Shown piece by piece: positions 51,026-60,103 of a DNA stretch of 64,000 bases. The DNA comes from JAGVSR01 sp031413815 (GTDB lineage: Bacteria; Pseudomonadota; Alphaproteobacteria; Rhizobiales; Hyphomicrobiaceae): contig JANOFU010000113.1 of NCBI GenBank assembly GCA_031413815.1, positions 17,943 to 81,942 of the forward strand, read 5' to 3'. The position numbers were made by a program, and so were the translations under genes. How positions within the stretch are numbered: position 1 is the first letter of the stretch; every line of letters starts with the position of its first letter. The notes beneath the pieces were generated by a model. The model was not told the DNA's origin. It saw only the letters and a program-made list of their open reading frames with translations, and did not search any database.

Positions 51026-52486
51026 TCAACCGGCCGTCGCGTTTGCCGCCTTCACTTTTTCGTAACCGGCCAGTGCCAGCTGGCGGGCCGCTGCGTGGTC
51101 GACGATCGGATGGGGATAGGTCTTGCCCAACACAACACCTGCCGTTTTCAAGATGGCGTCCGGCGCAGTCCACGGCGCGTGAATGACGCTGTTGGGCAGC
51201 CGAGCGATTTCCGGCACCCAGCGCCGCACGTAGACCGCCTCGGGATCGAACTTCTCGCCCTGCGTAACAGGCGCAAAGATGCGAAAATACGGCGCGGCAT
51301 CGGCGCCCGAGCCCGCCACCCACTGCCAGCTGGCGGCGTTGTTGGCGAGATCGGCATCAACCAGCGTATCCCAGAACCAGGCTTCTCCCTCCTGCCACGG
51401 GATCAGCAGGTGCTTGATGAGAAACGACGCCACGATCATGCGCACGCGGTTGTGCATATATCCCGTGTGCCACAGCTCGCGCATACCGGCATCGACGATC
51501 GGGTATCCCGTCTGACCCCGCTGCCAAGCACGCAGCGCAGCTTTGTCCTTGCTCCAGGGGAACGCGGCAAACTCCGGGCGGAACGGTTTTTCGGGCAAGT
51601 GCGGCCAATGCACCAACAGCTGATGGGCAAACTCCCGCCAGACAATTTCTTTGCAGAACGTCTCAAGCCCCTTGTCGGCCCCGCGTTGCTGTTCGGCTGC
51701 CGCCACCGCCGCATGCCAGCACTGATGCGGACTGATTTCGCCAAAGTGCAAATGCGGCGATAGTCGCGACGTGCCTTCGACGTCCGGCCGGTTGCGATCT
51801 TCGGTGTAGGTTTTTAGCGCCGCGTCGAGGAACCGGCGCAACCGCGCCTGCGCACCCGCTTCGCCGGGCTGCCAGTGCTCGCGCATTCCTCCCGCCCAGT
51901 CGGGCTTTGTGGGCAACAGCGTCCAAGCCGCGAGATCGTCACTGACAATCTTCGATTTGACGGGAGTGATCTGTGTGGGCGCCGGCAGCGGCACTGCAGG
52001 CGCACCCTTCGACGATAACGACCGCCAGAACGGCGTGTAGACTTTGAACGGATCTCCCGCTTGCGTTCGCAATTCTTCCGGCTCGCGCAACAGCGCCCCA
52101 GCAAAACGCTTGAGTTCAGACCCATGTGTGGAGAGTTTTGTCTTGAGCGCGACCTCAACCTTCGCCGCCCATGGTTCATAGGACCGGGTGCAATAAACAG
52201 CCGTCGCTCCCGTATCTACCGCCAACGTCCCAATCACATCAGGGGCCGCACCCCTCCGTAGCAGCAGCCGGACACCTGCTGTCTTCAAACTCGCGCTCAG
52301 CGACGTCAAACTTTGATGCAGCCACCAGCGCGAGGCGCCGCCCATCCTCCATGCGCCGGGTGACACATCATCCAGCACATAGACGGCCATAACCGGCGCG
52401 CCCGTCGCCACCGCGGCCGACAGCGCACGATTGTCCGACAGGCGCAAGTCCTGCCGGAACCAAACGAGTATTGGCTTTTTGGACAT
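51026..52486 (-). CDS. phrB: Deoxyribodipyrimidine photolyase
   Basis: 486 residues from ATG 52486 (MSKKPILVWFRQDLRLSDNRAL). The N-terminal alpha/beta domain binds an antenna cofactor, the C-terminal helical domain FAD. Visible FAD and substrate residues: EGTSRLSPHLHFGEISPHQCWH, WREFAHQLLVHWPHLPEKPFR (cited by parts), DAGMRELWHTGYMHNRVRMI, WQWVAGSGADAAPYFRIF. This is a class I CPD photolyase by architecture; a cryptochrome role cannot be ruled out. It repairs UV damage, which fits an organism living in light. Confidence 0.93.
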   Translation of the reverse strand: MSKKPILVWFRQDLRLSDNRALSAAVATGAPVMAVYVLDDVSPGAWRMGGASRWWLHQSLTSLSASLKTAGVRLLLRRGAAPDVIGTLAVDTGATAVYCTRSYEPWAAKVEVALKTKLSTHGSELKRFAGALLREPEELRTQAGDPFKVYTPFWRSLSSKGAPAVPLPAPTQITPVKSKIVSDDLAAWTLLPTKPDWAGGMREHWQPGEAGAQARLRRFLDAALKTYTEDRNRPDVEGTSRLSPHLHFGEISPHQCWHAAVAAAEQQRGADKGLETFCKEIVWREFAHQLLVHWPHLPEKPFRPEFAAFPWSKDKAALRAWQRGQTGYPIVDAGMRELWHTGYMHNRVRMIVASFLIKHLLIPWQEGEAWFWDTLVDADLANNAASWQWVAGSGADAAPYFRIFAPVTQGEKFDPEAVYVRRWVPEIARLPNSVIHAPWTAPDAILKTAGVVLGKTYPHPIVDHAAARQLALAGYEKVKAANATAG

Positions 52487-52586
52487 TCGATCCTGTGCCT
52501 GCGACACCGGCCAACGGTAGCGGCCTATCACAGCCAACGCACCGGCAAGCGCAACGGATCAAAGAGAAAATCCAGCCGTCCACAGG

Positions 52587-54362
52587 TCAATTGAACAGCA
52601 GATCAAACAGTGTCTTGGGCTTTTGCTTCTTCTGAACCGACTTCTGCGGTTTGGGAGAGGACCCCGCGCCACTGGACGATCCCACGCCCGACAGCGGGTC
52701 ATTCCACGGCGCCCAGCCGGAGTTGTAGGTCTTGCCCGTGCCCGAGACACGCCGGGTTGAACCCGCTCCCAGCGGGCCGGCAACTGTGGGATCACGGCCT
52801 GGATTGACGTTGAATTCTTCCGTGCCGCCATCGAGCGCGGCAACCGTCACCTTGCCTTCTTCCCACGTCCAGGTCGATTGCTTGGTGCCTTGCCGGTCCG
52901 GCGTGATGGACAGCACCCTGCCTTGATTGAGATCGATCAAGACTAACAACTCGGTGTCTTCCTGGCCCGCGGTTGTCTTCAGTGTTCCACCGTAAAACCG
53001 CAACACGCCGATGCCGCGGAACGGGGCTGGCTTTTCCTCCCAGGCGATCAGCTTGGGCGCCCCTGCCCCCAGCATTTCCAACGGTACGTTGAGCCGCGGA
53101 TACACATCACTGAGCGCCATATACTGGCCGTTGCGTTTGACGACTTGCCACGGTTCGATGCCAGCGCCAGCAACAACGGTACCAGCATCTTCCGCGAGAT
53201 TGCCACCGAGCCGGAGAAGCGCGTCCCGGGCATCGCGATACCCTGGCCGGATAGCCAGCGCCTTGCGCAAATCGGCGACGGCATCATCGATTTGCGACTG
53301 GGCTTCCGCAATTTCGGCTTTGGCCCAATAGACTTCGGCGCGCTTATCGTCGAGCCGCATCGCCGTTTCGACGTCCTTCTGACCAACGCCCACTTGCCCG
53401 TTCTGTTTGTAGACATAAGCCCGGTAGGCAAAGGCAACGGCCGAGCGCGGATCCAGTTCAATGGCTTTGTTGAGATCGGCGAACGCGTTGTCCCACGCTT
53501 CGGACATGCCGTGAGCCAGACCGCGCGCCTGATAGGCCGCGACCAGATTTGGATTGAGTTCGATGGCCTGCGAAAAATCCTTCAACGCTGACACGATGTT
53601 GCGAACGGCGAGATAGGCTTCGCCGCGCACCACATAAATCTCGGCATTGCCGACATCAAACGCGATGGCGCGCGACAGATCTTCAATCGCCTCTTCATAG
53701 GCATCGGTCATCATCTTGGCTTCGGCGCGATTGCGGTAGCCCGGCGCAAAGCGAGCGTCCGCCGTCACCGCGCGGGTAAAATCCCGGCTCGCCGCGTGCG
53801 GGCGCTGCATCATGAGATGTGCACGCCCCCGGCCCGACAACGGCACCGCGCTCGACGGCGTCAGCTGAACGGCTTTGGTGTAATCGCCAATCGCATCGCC
53901 GATCTGGCCGAGCTTTACGTACGCGCTGGCGCGGTTGTTGTATGCGGCGGCAAAGCCCGGCGCCAAAAGGATGGCACGATCGAGATCTTTAATCGCTTCT
54001 TTCAACAAGCCAAGCGAGACCAGCAGATTGCCGCGATTGTTGTAGATCGCGGCATACTCGGGGAACAGCTGCGCGGCCTTGTTGAAGTCCTCGATGGCGA
54101 GCTTCAACTGTCCGCCGCGCATGTAGGCGACGCCGCGATCGTTGAGGATGGTCGCGCGGCGGTCGTTCGACAACCCCGTGTCGCCCAGCGCTGTCGTATA
54201 ACTAGCGACGGCCTGTCCAGCCTCGCCGCGCAGCAGCTGCACCGCAGCGGTGTCCGTCGCCGACGGTTCCCCCGCCGCATCAACGGCAGCGGGCGCAGCA
54301 AGTGCGGCGCACACGGCTACAGCCGCCGTCAAAACTCTTGTCGATGTCCGCAGGCCGGTCAC
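52587..54362 (-). CDS. Exported TPR-repeat protein
   Basis: 591 residues from GTG 54362 (AGAGGTGA upstream). Signal peptide residues 1-29 (ending AVDA). About ten TPR units cover residues 60-395 (YNNRGNLLVSLGLLKEAIKDLDRAILLAPG is one, cited in part; YVVRGEAYLAVRNIVSALKDFSQAIELNPN another). The C-terminal 190 residues are different: GGTLKTTAGQEDTELLVLIDLNQG, WTWEEGKVTVAALDGGTEEF, then a Gly/Ser and Lys-rich tail. It probably scaffolds a periplasmic assembly. Confidence 0.88.
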   Translation of the reverse strand: MTGLRTSTRVLTAAVAVCAALAAPAAVDAAGEPSATDTAAVQLLRGEAGQAVASYTTALGDTGLSNDRRATILNDRGVAYMRGGQLKLAIEDFNKAAQLFPEYAAIYNNRGNLLVSLGLLKEAIKDLDRAILLAPGFAAAYNNRASAYVKLGQIGDAIGDYTKAVQLTPSSAVPLSGRGRAHLMMQRPHAASRDFTRAVTADARFAPGYRNRAEAKMMTDAYEEAIEDLSRAIAFDVGNAEIYVVRGEAYLAVRNIVSALKDFSQAIELNPNLVAAYQARGLAHGMSEAWDNAFADLNKAIELDPRSAVAFAYRAYVYKQNGQVGVGQKDVETAMRLDDKRAEVYWAKAEIAEAQSQIDDAVADLRKALAIRPGYRDARDALLRLGGNLAEDAGTVVAGAGIEPWQVVKRNGQYMALSDVYPRLNVPLEMLGAGAPKLIAWEEKPAPFRGIGVLRFYGGTLKTTAGQEDTELLVLIDLNQGRVLSITPDRQGTKQSTWTWEEGKVTVAALDGGTEEFNVNPGRDPTVAGPLGAGSTRRVSGTGKTYNSGWAPWNDPLSGVGSSSGAGSSPKPQKSVQKKQKPKTLFDLLFN

Positions 54363-54606
54363 CCGTCACCTCTACCTGTCATGTGTCATGCGATCATCGG
54401 CAATCGCCGCCCTCTAGGTTTGGTCGACTCTTGTCTCATCGTCAATAAACTGGGAGGCAATAAAGGCTGATTTTGGCCGTGGGTCCAAGCGGTTCACCGC
54501 ACATCTCCTTAGCATGTTCAGGGTCATAGCTGGATAAGGCGCAAATTTGACCCGCAAAGGCTCGTGTGCCTAGGTTTGGCGAGCGAAACGTCAGAGGGGT
54601 GGGTTC

Positions 54607-55161
54607 GTGAATCTCTGGTTGCGCCTGCTCTGGTGCCTCGTCTCGGCGCGCTTCGGCTCGCCTCTCGTTTTGCCCGCCGAGGCCGGGCGGCTGCGATTTC
54701 GTGTCTGGCCGCATGACCTCGATCTGTCGGTGCACATGAACAATGGCCGCTACCTGACCATCATGGATCTCGGCCGGCTCGATTTCATGGTGCGGTCGGG
54801 CCTGTGGCGCGCGGTTCTCGCCAACCGTTGGACGCCGATCGCCAGCACTGTCACCATCCGCTTCAAGCGCGAGCTGCGGCCGTTTCAATCCTTCCGGCTT
54901 GAAACGCGGTTGTTGTGCTGGGACGCAACGCTCGTGGTCATGGAACAAACCTTTCTCATCGACGGCGGCCCAAGAGATGGCCAGATCGCAGCGCAGGCGC
55001 TGTTCAAAGGCGGGCTCTATGATCGCACCGCGCGCAAGTTCGTTCCCATCACGACGCTGATGGAAAGTATCGGCGTGTCCGCCACCAGCCCCGAACCCGC
55101 GCCCGAAGTGGCCGCGTTCCTGAAAGCAGATCAGGAGTTAAAGCAGGCTGGACGGGGGTGA
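54607..55161 (+). CDS. Acyl-CoA thioesterase-like protein (4HBT_2)
   Basis: 184 residues from GTG 54607 (AGAGGGG upstream). Hotdog motif DLDLSVHMNNGRYLTIMDLGRLDFMVRSGL (cited in part) with the catalytic Asp, and RFKRELRPFQSFRLETRLLCWD. This is the YbgC/FcbC-like 4HBT_2 thioesterase type seen next to envelope genes. The C-terminal 30 residues are low-complexity. The stop is followed by a cluster of GGTGCC-type repeats. Confidence 0.85.
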   Translation: MNLWLRLLWCLVSARFGSPLVLPAEAGRLRFRVWPHDLDLSVHMNNGRYLTIMDLGRLDFMVRSGLWRAVLANRWTPIASTVTIRFKRELRPFQSFRLETRLLCWDATLVVMEQTFLIDGGPRDGQIAAQALFKGGLYDRTARKFVPITTLMESIGVSATSPEPAPEVAAFLKADQELKQAGRG

Positions 55162-55168
55162 CTCAATT

Positions 55169-55314
55169 GATGCCAGGCATCGGGGCGCCGCTATCAGCGA
55201 TCAAGGTGAGACGGCACTTCCCGGTGCCTGGCACCGCCGCATGAGCCAATGCCAGGCACTGGGTCCAGTGGTCAGGGCAAACGTGGAGACGCGGGTGGCC
55301 CAGTGCCAGGCACC
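55169..55314. repeat. Cluster of four TGCC(A/T)GGCA palindromes
   Basis: GATGCCAGGCATC (55169-55181), GGTGCCTGGCACC (55223-55235), ATGCCAGGCACT (55249-55260) and AGTGCCAGGCACC (55302-55314). Each is a 12-13-bp palindrome around one base. They differ from the GTGTCAGACAC family by paired changes (T:A to C:G in both arms). The last one lies inside the nnrD coding end. Confidence 0.85.
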
Positions 55315-56969
55315 GCACGCTGCAACTTCTGCAACACCCGCGGCAGCACCTCAGGCAAATCTTCCGCGATGAGGCCGGGCCCGAACACATTTGCGCATTC
55401 GCCGTGCAGCCAGACGGCGGCGCAGGCGGCTCGAAAAGTATCTGATGGTTTGTTCCCCCACGAGTCAGTCTGTGCAAGCAGACCAGCGGTCAACCCGGCC
55501 AGCACATCGCCCGAACCAGCAGTGGCCAGAGTTGCGGGCGCGTTTGAATTGATGACAGCCTGACCGTCGGGATCGGCGATGACTGTGTCTGCGCCTTTCA
55601 AGATGACAATAGCACCGGAGCGTTTCGCGGCGGCGCGGGCACGATCGAGCTTGGACCCTGGCAAGTCACCAAAAAGCCGTTTGAATTCGCCCTCGTGCGG
55701 CGTCATCACCACACGCACAGTTTTAATCTGACATCCCTGCCACAGCGACGTGGTTAAAACAGCAGCGCGCGTTCGATCAAACAACGCGTCAGGGTTGTTT
55801 TCGAAGGACGTTAGAGCATCAGCATCGAGGACAATTCGTGCTGAACTCTCGAGAGCGACGTCTACCATCTCTCGGGTGGTCGCACCGATGCCCATCGCAG
55901 GGCCCAGCAGGACAGATGTAATGCGTTTGTCGCTCACCAGGTTGCGGAAATCACCTGGGCTCGCGACGGGCGTCAACATGATCGCTGTCAAATGAGCCGC
56001 GTTTGCCGCCAGAGCGTCAGGAGGCGATGCCACCGTCACTAAACCCGCTCCAATCCGAAGTGCGCCGCGTGCGGCCAACCGTGCAGCCCCGGTAGCATCG
56101 GCCGGACCAGATACGACAACACAATGACCGCGATCATACTTGTGATCGTCAAGGCGTGGCCGCTGGAGATGCCCCGACCACAAGCCGACGTGGTTCTCTT
56201 GCGTGCTTGTTTCTGGCAAGTGACCGCCGTTCCACAGACTGGACGCAGACGCCGCTGGTTTTGCGTTCGCAATCTTGCCGTGTTCAAACTTACGGGCAAT
56301 GTCCAAGTAGCGAAGGGTTTCCTTGTCGTGCAGCACGTCGTCAGGAATACCAATGTCAGCAACGATCAATTGCCCGCAATAACTTCGTCCTGGCAACAAA
56401 AGGTGCCCGGGCTTTTTTCTGAAGAATGTAACTGTCCGCTCGGCATAAACAGATGGTCCATCCGCGAGACCTGTCGTTGCGTTCAGGCCGCTTGGCACAT
56501 CCACCGCCAGCATGTTTTCGCCATCGCCGGAGTTCATGCGCTGGATCAGTTCCGCTTCATAACTGTCGGGATCAACCGGGCGGGATAGTCCAGCTCCAAA
56601 CAGTGCGTCGATGTTCAGCGCCGCCTGATGCCAAGGCCAGTCCCAATCAGATGGGTCTTCAGCAACCTCCCCTCCCCACATTTTCGCCATCTCCGCCGCA
56701 TCACCCTTGAGCTCCGCCACCGGCACGAGACACGCCACCCGCACATCATACCCGCGCTCGCGCAGCAGCCTGGCCGCCACAAACCCGTCGCCTCCATTGT
56801 TGCCGGGGCCGCACAGCACGGCGATGCGCGCGCCGGCCGGCACCATCTTCTCAGCTTCATCGGCGACCGCCCGGCCGGCGTTCTCCATGAGCGTCAGCGA
56901 AGGAATGCCCAGCACGGTCGCGCGGCGGTCGGCCTCGGCCATCTCAGCGGTGGTCAAAAGTTCATGCAT
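55272..56969 (-). CDS. nnr: Bifunctional NAD(P)H-hydrate epimerase / ADP-dependent dehydratase
   Basis: 565 residues, a metabolite-repair enzyme that epimerises R-NAD(P)HX and dehydrates S-NAD(P)HX. N-terminal NnrE domain (GPGNNGGDGFVAARLL, MLAVDVPSGLNATTG). C-terminal NnrD domain (VSGPADATGAARLAARGALR, MTPHEGEFKRLFG, IVILKGADTVIADPDG, NAPATLATAGSGDVLAG). The gene ends inside a GGTGCC repeat (residues AVPGTGPPASPRLP), so the repeat supplies the C-terminus. Confidence 0.95.
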   Translation of the reverse strand: MHELLTTAEMAEADRRATVLGIPSLTLMENAGRAVADEAEKMVPAGARIAVLCGPGNNGGDGFVAARLLRERGYDVRVACLVPVAELKGDAAEMAKMWGGEVAEDPSDWDWPWHQAALNIDALFGAGLSRPVDPDSYEAELIQRMNSGDGENMLAVDVPSGLNATTGLADGPSVYAERTVTFFRKKPGHLLLPGRSYCGQLIVADIGIPDDVLHDKETLRYLDIARKFEHGKIANAKPAASASSLWNGGHLPETSTQENHVGLWSGHLQRPRLDDHKYDRGHCVVVSGPADATGAARLAARGALRIGAGLVTVASPPDALAANAAHLTAIMLTPVASPGDFRNLVSDKRITSVLLGPAMGIGATTREMVDVALESSARIVLDADALTSFENNPDALFDRTRAAVLTTSLWQGCQIKTVRVVMTPHEGEFKRLFGDLPGSKLDRARAAAKRSGAIVILKGADTVIADPDGQAVINSNAPATLATAGSGDVLAGLTAGLLAQTDSWGNKPSDTFRAACAAVWLHGECANVFGPGLIAEDLPEVLPRVLQKLQRAVPGTGPPASPRLP

Positions 56970-57112
56970 TGCTAGGTCCCACGTCCACCCGATCCCATTT
57001 GCAGCGCCGCGTTCATCGGTCCCTCACCATGATGACCGCCCTGACGGAGTGACACCAGGACGTTAAACCAAATTCGCTATCGTCCTACACGGGTCTACGT
57101 TGGGAGGACGGG

Positions 57113-57769
57113 ATGAACCGTCACGCGGCATCCGTGCCGGAAAATACATGGCTGGGCAAACTGATCGTCGGACTGCGGACCGTCCAGGCCGCGGTCTCGA
57201 CGCCGTCTCCCCTTATCGCTTTCTCCTCCCACGGCACCACTCTGACCGGGGTTAGAGTGGTCACCTTTGACGCGGCGCCAGATCGTGTTTGGCAGGCCAT
57301 CTACCAAAATCTCATCGTGCAACCGCCGTACGCATCCATGGCGGACGTGCGCGCCGGTGAAACAGTGACATTCTATCAAGACATGTCCGGCGGGCGCGGT
57401 CTTTACTGGAGCAAGATCGTCGCGGACTGCACGGCGGCCGATGTCCCGCGAACCTTCGAGATGCGGTTACGCACGATCGATGAGGACACCAGTGACCGGG
57501 TCCGTGCCATCCACAGTGCCTACACACTCGAGCCCATGAACGGCGGGACGCAGCTCAGCTCCCGGGTCACCGACGACGAAGCAGGCAGTGCCGATAGCAA
57601 TGTTCTGTTGAAGTCCTTCATGTCGTTTGCCATGACGGCCGACTTCGACAGGATCGCGCGGAATTTGGCGCCGAAGAACCCTCCGCTCGTCCCTCCAAAG
57701 AGTGCGCCGCGCACCACCCGGACGAGCCCACCGCGCACCCCGACGGTCCGGCGTGCCTGGGGCCGGTGA
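57113..57769 (+). CDS. Hypothetical SRPBCC-like protein
   Basis: 218 residues from ATG 57113, preceded by GGGAGGAC. Residues 45-185 look like an SRPBCC-type alpha/beta fold (TFDAAPDRVWQAIYQNLIVQP, AIHSAYTLEPMNGGTQLSSRVT, LKSFMSFAMTADFDRIARN). The C-terminal 40 residues are Pro/Arg-rich (PPKSAPRTTRTSPPRTPTVRR). No signal peptide. Function unknown; it is separated from glnB by 390 bp. Confidence 0.7.
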   Translation: MNRHAASVPENTWLGKLIVGLRTVQAAVSTPSPLIAFSSHGTTLTGVRVVTFDAAPDRVWQAIYQNLIVQPPYASMADVRAGETVTFYQDMSGGRGLYWSKIVADCTAADVPRTFEMRLRTIDEDTSDRVRAIHSAYTLEPMNGGTQLSSRVTDDEAGSADSNVLLKSFMSFAMTADFDRIARNLAPKNPPLVPPKSAPRTTRTSPPRTPTVRRAWGR

Positions 57770-58080
57770 GCAACGTTCCGCTGGTCCTCCCCCGTTCCAG
57801 TCCCAGCACAAAAAGATCGCAACTCTGCATCACTGTTCGATCTGTTTGGACGCGCCTTACGGATGCTGGCACTGCTGCCCCCATCACGACCCACCGACAT
57901 CAGGCGGACCCAATGGGCCACTCCACACTCACTTGACCGCTTCTCGCCCGGGCCCCATTCTGCCTATTTTTCTGGCAAACTGCCCATGTCTTGGGCTAAA
58001 GACCGCAGTGGCTGCTGCTAAAAATCCGGCAGGGGTCCAGCAATACTCTGATATCAAAGCACATTCATAGCCAATCACAA
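57770..58080. other. Long leader upstream of the glnB promoter
   Basis: About 300 bp without a gene. It likely holds activator (NtrC) sites for the sigma-54 promoter at 58083, but I could not pick a clear TGCACC-N5-GGTGCA pair. Nothing else was recognised. Confidence 0.4.
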
Positions 58081-58082
58081 TC

Positions 58083-58098
58083 TGGCACAGGCCGTGCT
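58083..58098 (+). promoter_or_regulatory. Sigma-54 promoter of glnB-glnA
   Basis: TGGCACAGGCCGTGCT: the invariant GG (58084-58085) and GC (58096-58097) are exactly 10 bp apart, as sigma-54 requires, and TGGCAC matches the -24 box fully. The -12 side (GTGCT) is one base off TTGCT. It is 62 bp before the glnB start and fits NtrC control by nitrogen limitation. Confidence 0.7.
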
Positions 58099-58159
58099 AA
58101 CCATCAGGCGCGTCCGGCGCCTTACAGGCTCGTGCGACACGCTGGAGGTCTAGGGCACC

Positions 58160-58498
58160 ATGAAAAAAATTGAAGCGATCATCAAACCGTTCAAACTCGA
58201 CGAAGTGAAAGAAGCGCTGCAGGAAATTGGCCTGCAGGGCATTACCGTCATCGAAGCCAAAGGCTTCGGCCGCCAGAAGGGCCACACCGAGCTTTACCGC
58301 GGCGCGGAGTACGTCGTGGATTTTTTGCCGAAAGTGAAAATCGAGGTGGTTTTGGCCGACGAGATGCTCGATAAGGCCGTCGATGCCATCCAGAAGGCCG
58401 CCAAAACCGGTCGCATCGGCGACGGCAAGATCTTCATTTCAACCGTGGAAGAAGCCATCCGCATTCGCACCGGCGAACATGGCTCCGACGCGATCTAA
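58160..58498 (+). CDS. glnB: Nitrogen regulatory protein P-II
   Basis: 112 residues of a trimeric PII signal protein. The T-loop with uridylylation site Tyr51 (ELYRGAEYVVDFLPK) is intact, as are the B- and C-loops (TGRIGDGKIFISTVEEAIRIRTGE). It senses 2-oxoglutarate, ATP and ADP and controls glutamine synthetase adenylylation through GlnE and NtrB. Standard alphaproteobacterial position before glnA; 81 bp apart. Could also be called glnK, but the adjacent glnA favours glnB. Confidence 0.95.
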   Translation: MKKIEAIIKPFKLDEVKEALQEIGLQGITVIEAKGFGRQKGHTELYRGAEYVVDFLPKVKIEVVLADEMLDKAVDAIQKAAKTGRIGDGKIFISTVEEAIRIRTGEHGSDAI

Positions 58499-58579
58499 CA
58501 CAGGTCCGGCTGTTTCCGCGCCGGCCCAGAGCATGCAAACGATCTCAACGAAACATCTACACGAGACTGGGGAGTGATC

Positions 58580-59989
58580 ATGAAGACCGTGAGTGATGTC
58601 CTGAAGCTGATCAAGGACAAGGACGTGAAGTTTGTCGATCTGCGTTTTACAGACACCAAAGGTAAAATGCAGCACGTTACAGCCGACGTGACGTGCGTGG
58701 ACGACGCCATGTTTACAGAAGGCTACGCCTTCGACGGCTCGTCGATTGCCGGCTGGAAGGGCATTGAAGCCTCTGACATGCTTCTGAAGCCCGATCCCGC
58801 GTCCGCCCACGTTGATCCGTTCTTCGCGCAAACGACGGTTGCCGTTTTCTGCGACGTGCTCGAGCCCTCGACCGGCCAGCTCTATGAGCGCGATCCGCGC
58901 GCCATCGCCAAGAAAGCCGAAGCCTACATGCTGTCGCTCGGCATCGGCGACACGGTCTACTTCGGCCCGGAAGCAGAATTCTTCATCTTCGACGACGTCC
59001 GCTTCTCAACCGACACCTACAAAGTCGGCTTCTCGGTCGATAGTTCGGAACTGCCGTCGAACTCCAACACCGACTACGAGATGGGCAACCTCGGTCACCG
59101 TCCGCGAATCAAGGGCGGCTACTTCCCGGTTCCGCCGATTGACAGCTGCCAGGACATGCGCTCGGAAATGCTCTCGGTCATGACTGAAATGGGCGTTGTC
59201 GTGGAAAAGCACCACCACGAAGTGGCGTCCGCCCAGCACGAGCTCGGCGTCAAGTTCGGCCCGATGATCCAGATGGCCGACCACATGCAGATCTATAAGT
59301 ACGTCGTCCATCAGGTCGCGCAGGCTTACGGCAAAACGGCGACGTTCATGCCCAAGCCCATCTTCGGCGACAACGGGTCGGGCATGCACGTCCACCAGTC
59401 AATCTGGAAGGGCGGCCAGCCGATGTTTGCTGGCAACAAGTACGCCGATCTTTCGGACATGTGCTTGTTCTACATCGGCGGGATCTTGAAGCACGCGAAG
59501 GCCCTCAACGCCTTTACGAACCCGCTGACCAACTCCTATAAGCGTCTCGTGCCAGGCTACGAAGCCCCCGTGCTGCTCGCCTACTCGGCGCGTAACCGGT
59601 CGGCGTCATGCCGGATTCCGCACGTGACCTCGCCGAAGGCGAAGCGCATCGAAATCCGCTTCCCCGATCCCGGCGCCAACCCCTACCTCGCATTCGCCGC
59701 GATGTTGATGGCGGGCCTCGACGGCATCAACAACAAGATCCATCCGGGCGACCCGATGGACAAGAACCTGTATGACCTGCCGCCGGCAGAACTCGCCAAG
59801 ATCCCCACGGTGTGCGGCTCGCTCCGCGAGGCTCTCGACAGCCTCGACAAGGACCGCGCGTTCCTCAAGGCAGGCGGCGTCATGAACGACGACATGATCG
59901 ACGCCTACATCGAACTGCGTATGGCCGAAAACATGCGCTACGAAATGACTCCGCACCCGATCGAGTACGATATGTACTACTCGGTGTAA
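58580..59989 (+). CDS. glnA: Glutamine synthetase, type I
   Basis: 469 residues: glutamate + NH3 + ATP to glutamine, a dodecameric cytosolic enzyme. ATG 58580 has GGGGAG upstream. Catalytic and metal residues are in DGSSIAGWKGIEASDMLL (cited in part), GPEAEFFIFD, DNGSGMHVHQS, NSYKRLVPGYEAPV and RIEIRFPDPGANPYLAFAAML. The adenylylation site Tyr398 lies in DKNLYDLPP, so it is regulated by GlnE. A second copy of its last 42 codons lies at 62175, behind the rhodopsin genes. Confidence 0.97.
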   Translation: MKTVSDVLKLIKDKDVKFVDLRFTDTKGKMQHVTADVTCVDDAMFTEGYAFDGSSIAGWKGIEASDMLLKPDPASAHVDPFFAQTTVAVFCDVLEPSTGQLYERDPRAIAKKAEAYMLSLGIGDTVYFGPEAEFFIFDDVRFSTDTYKVGFSVDSSELPSNSNTDYEMGNLGHRPRIKGGYFPVPPIDSCQDMRSEMLSVMTEMGVVVEKHHHEVASAQHELGVKFGPMIQMADHMQIYKYVVHQVAQAYGKTATFMPKPIFGDNGSGMHVHQSIWKGGQPMFAGNKYADLSDMCLFYIGGILKHAKALNAFTNPLTNSYKRLVPGYEAPVLLAYSARNRSASCRIPHVTSPKAKRIEIRFPDPGANPYLAFAAMLMAGLDGINNKIHPGDPMDKNLYDLPPAELAKIPTVCGSLREALDSLDKDRAFLKAGGVMNDDMIDAYIELRMAENMRYEMTPHPIEYDMYYSV

Positions 59990-60002
59990 GAGGCGCGCGA
60001 TT

Positions 60003-60035
60003 GGTGTCAGACACCTCTGAGTGGTGTCTGACACC
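60003..60035. repeat. GTGTCAGACAC palindromic repeat, copy 7
   Basis: Spacer TCTGAGT. It lies 13 bp after the glnA stop and before the terminator. The copy of the glnA 3' end at 62175 lacks this repeat, so it was inserted after, or lost from, one of the two. Confidence 0.95.
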
Positions 60036-60050
60036 TCCTTAAATGCAAGA

Positions 60051-60076
60051 GGCCCGGGAGAAATCCCGGGCCTTTT
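60051..60076 (+). terminator. glnA terminator
   Basis: GGCCCGGGA-GAAA-TCCCGGGCC then TTTT: a perfect 9-bp GC stem with T-run. Similar hairpins recur at 62369 and 63060. Confidence 0.92.
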
Positions 60077-60103
60077 CTATGCCGGTTGGCCCGTTGGCGC
60101 AGC

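Noticed and set aside
51026..52486. A cryptochrome rather than a photolyase
   Set aside because: Length, tryptophan pattern and active-site blocks fit class I photolyase; no C-terminal extension typical of cryptochromes.
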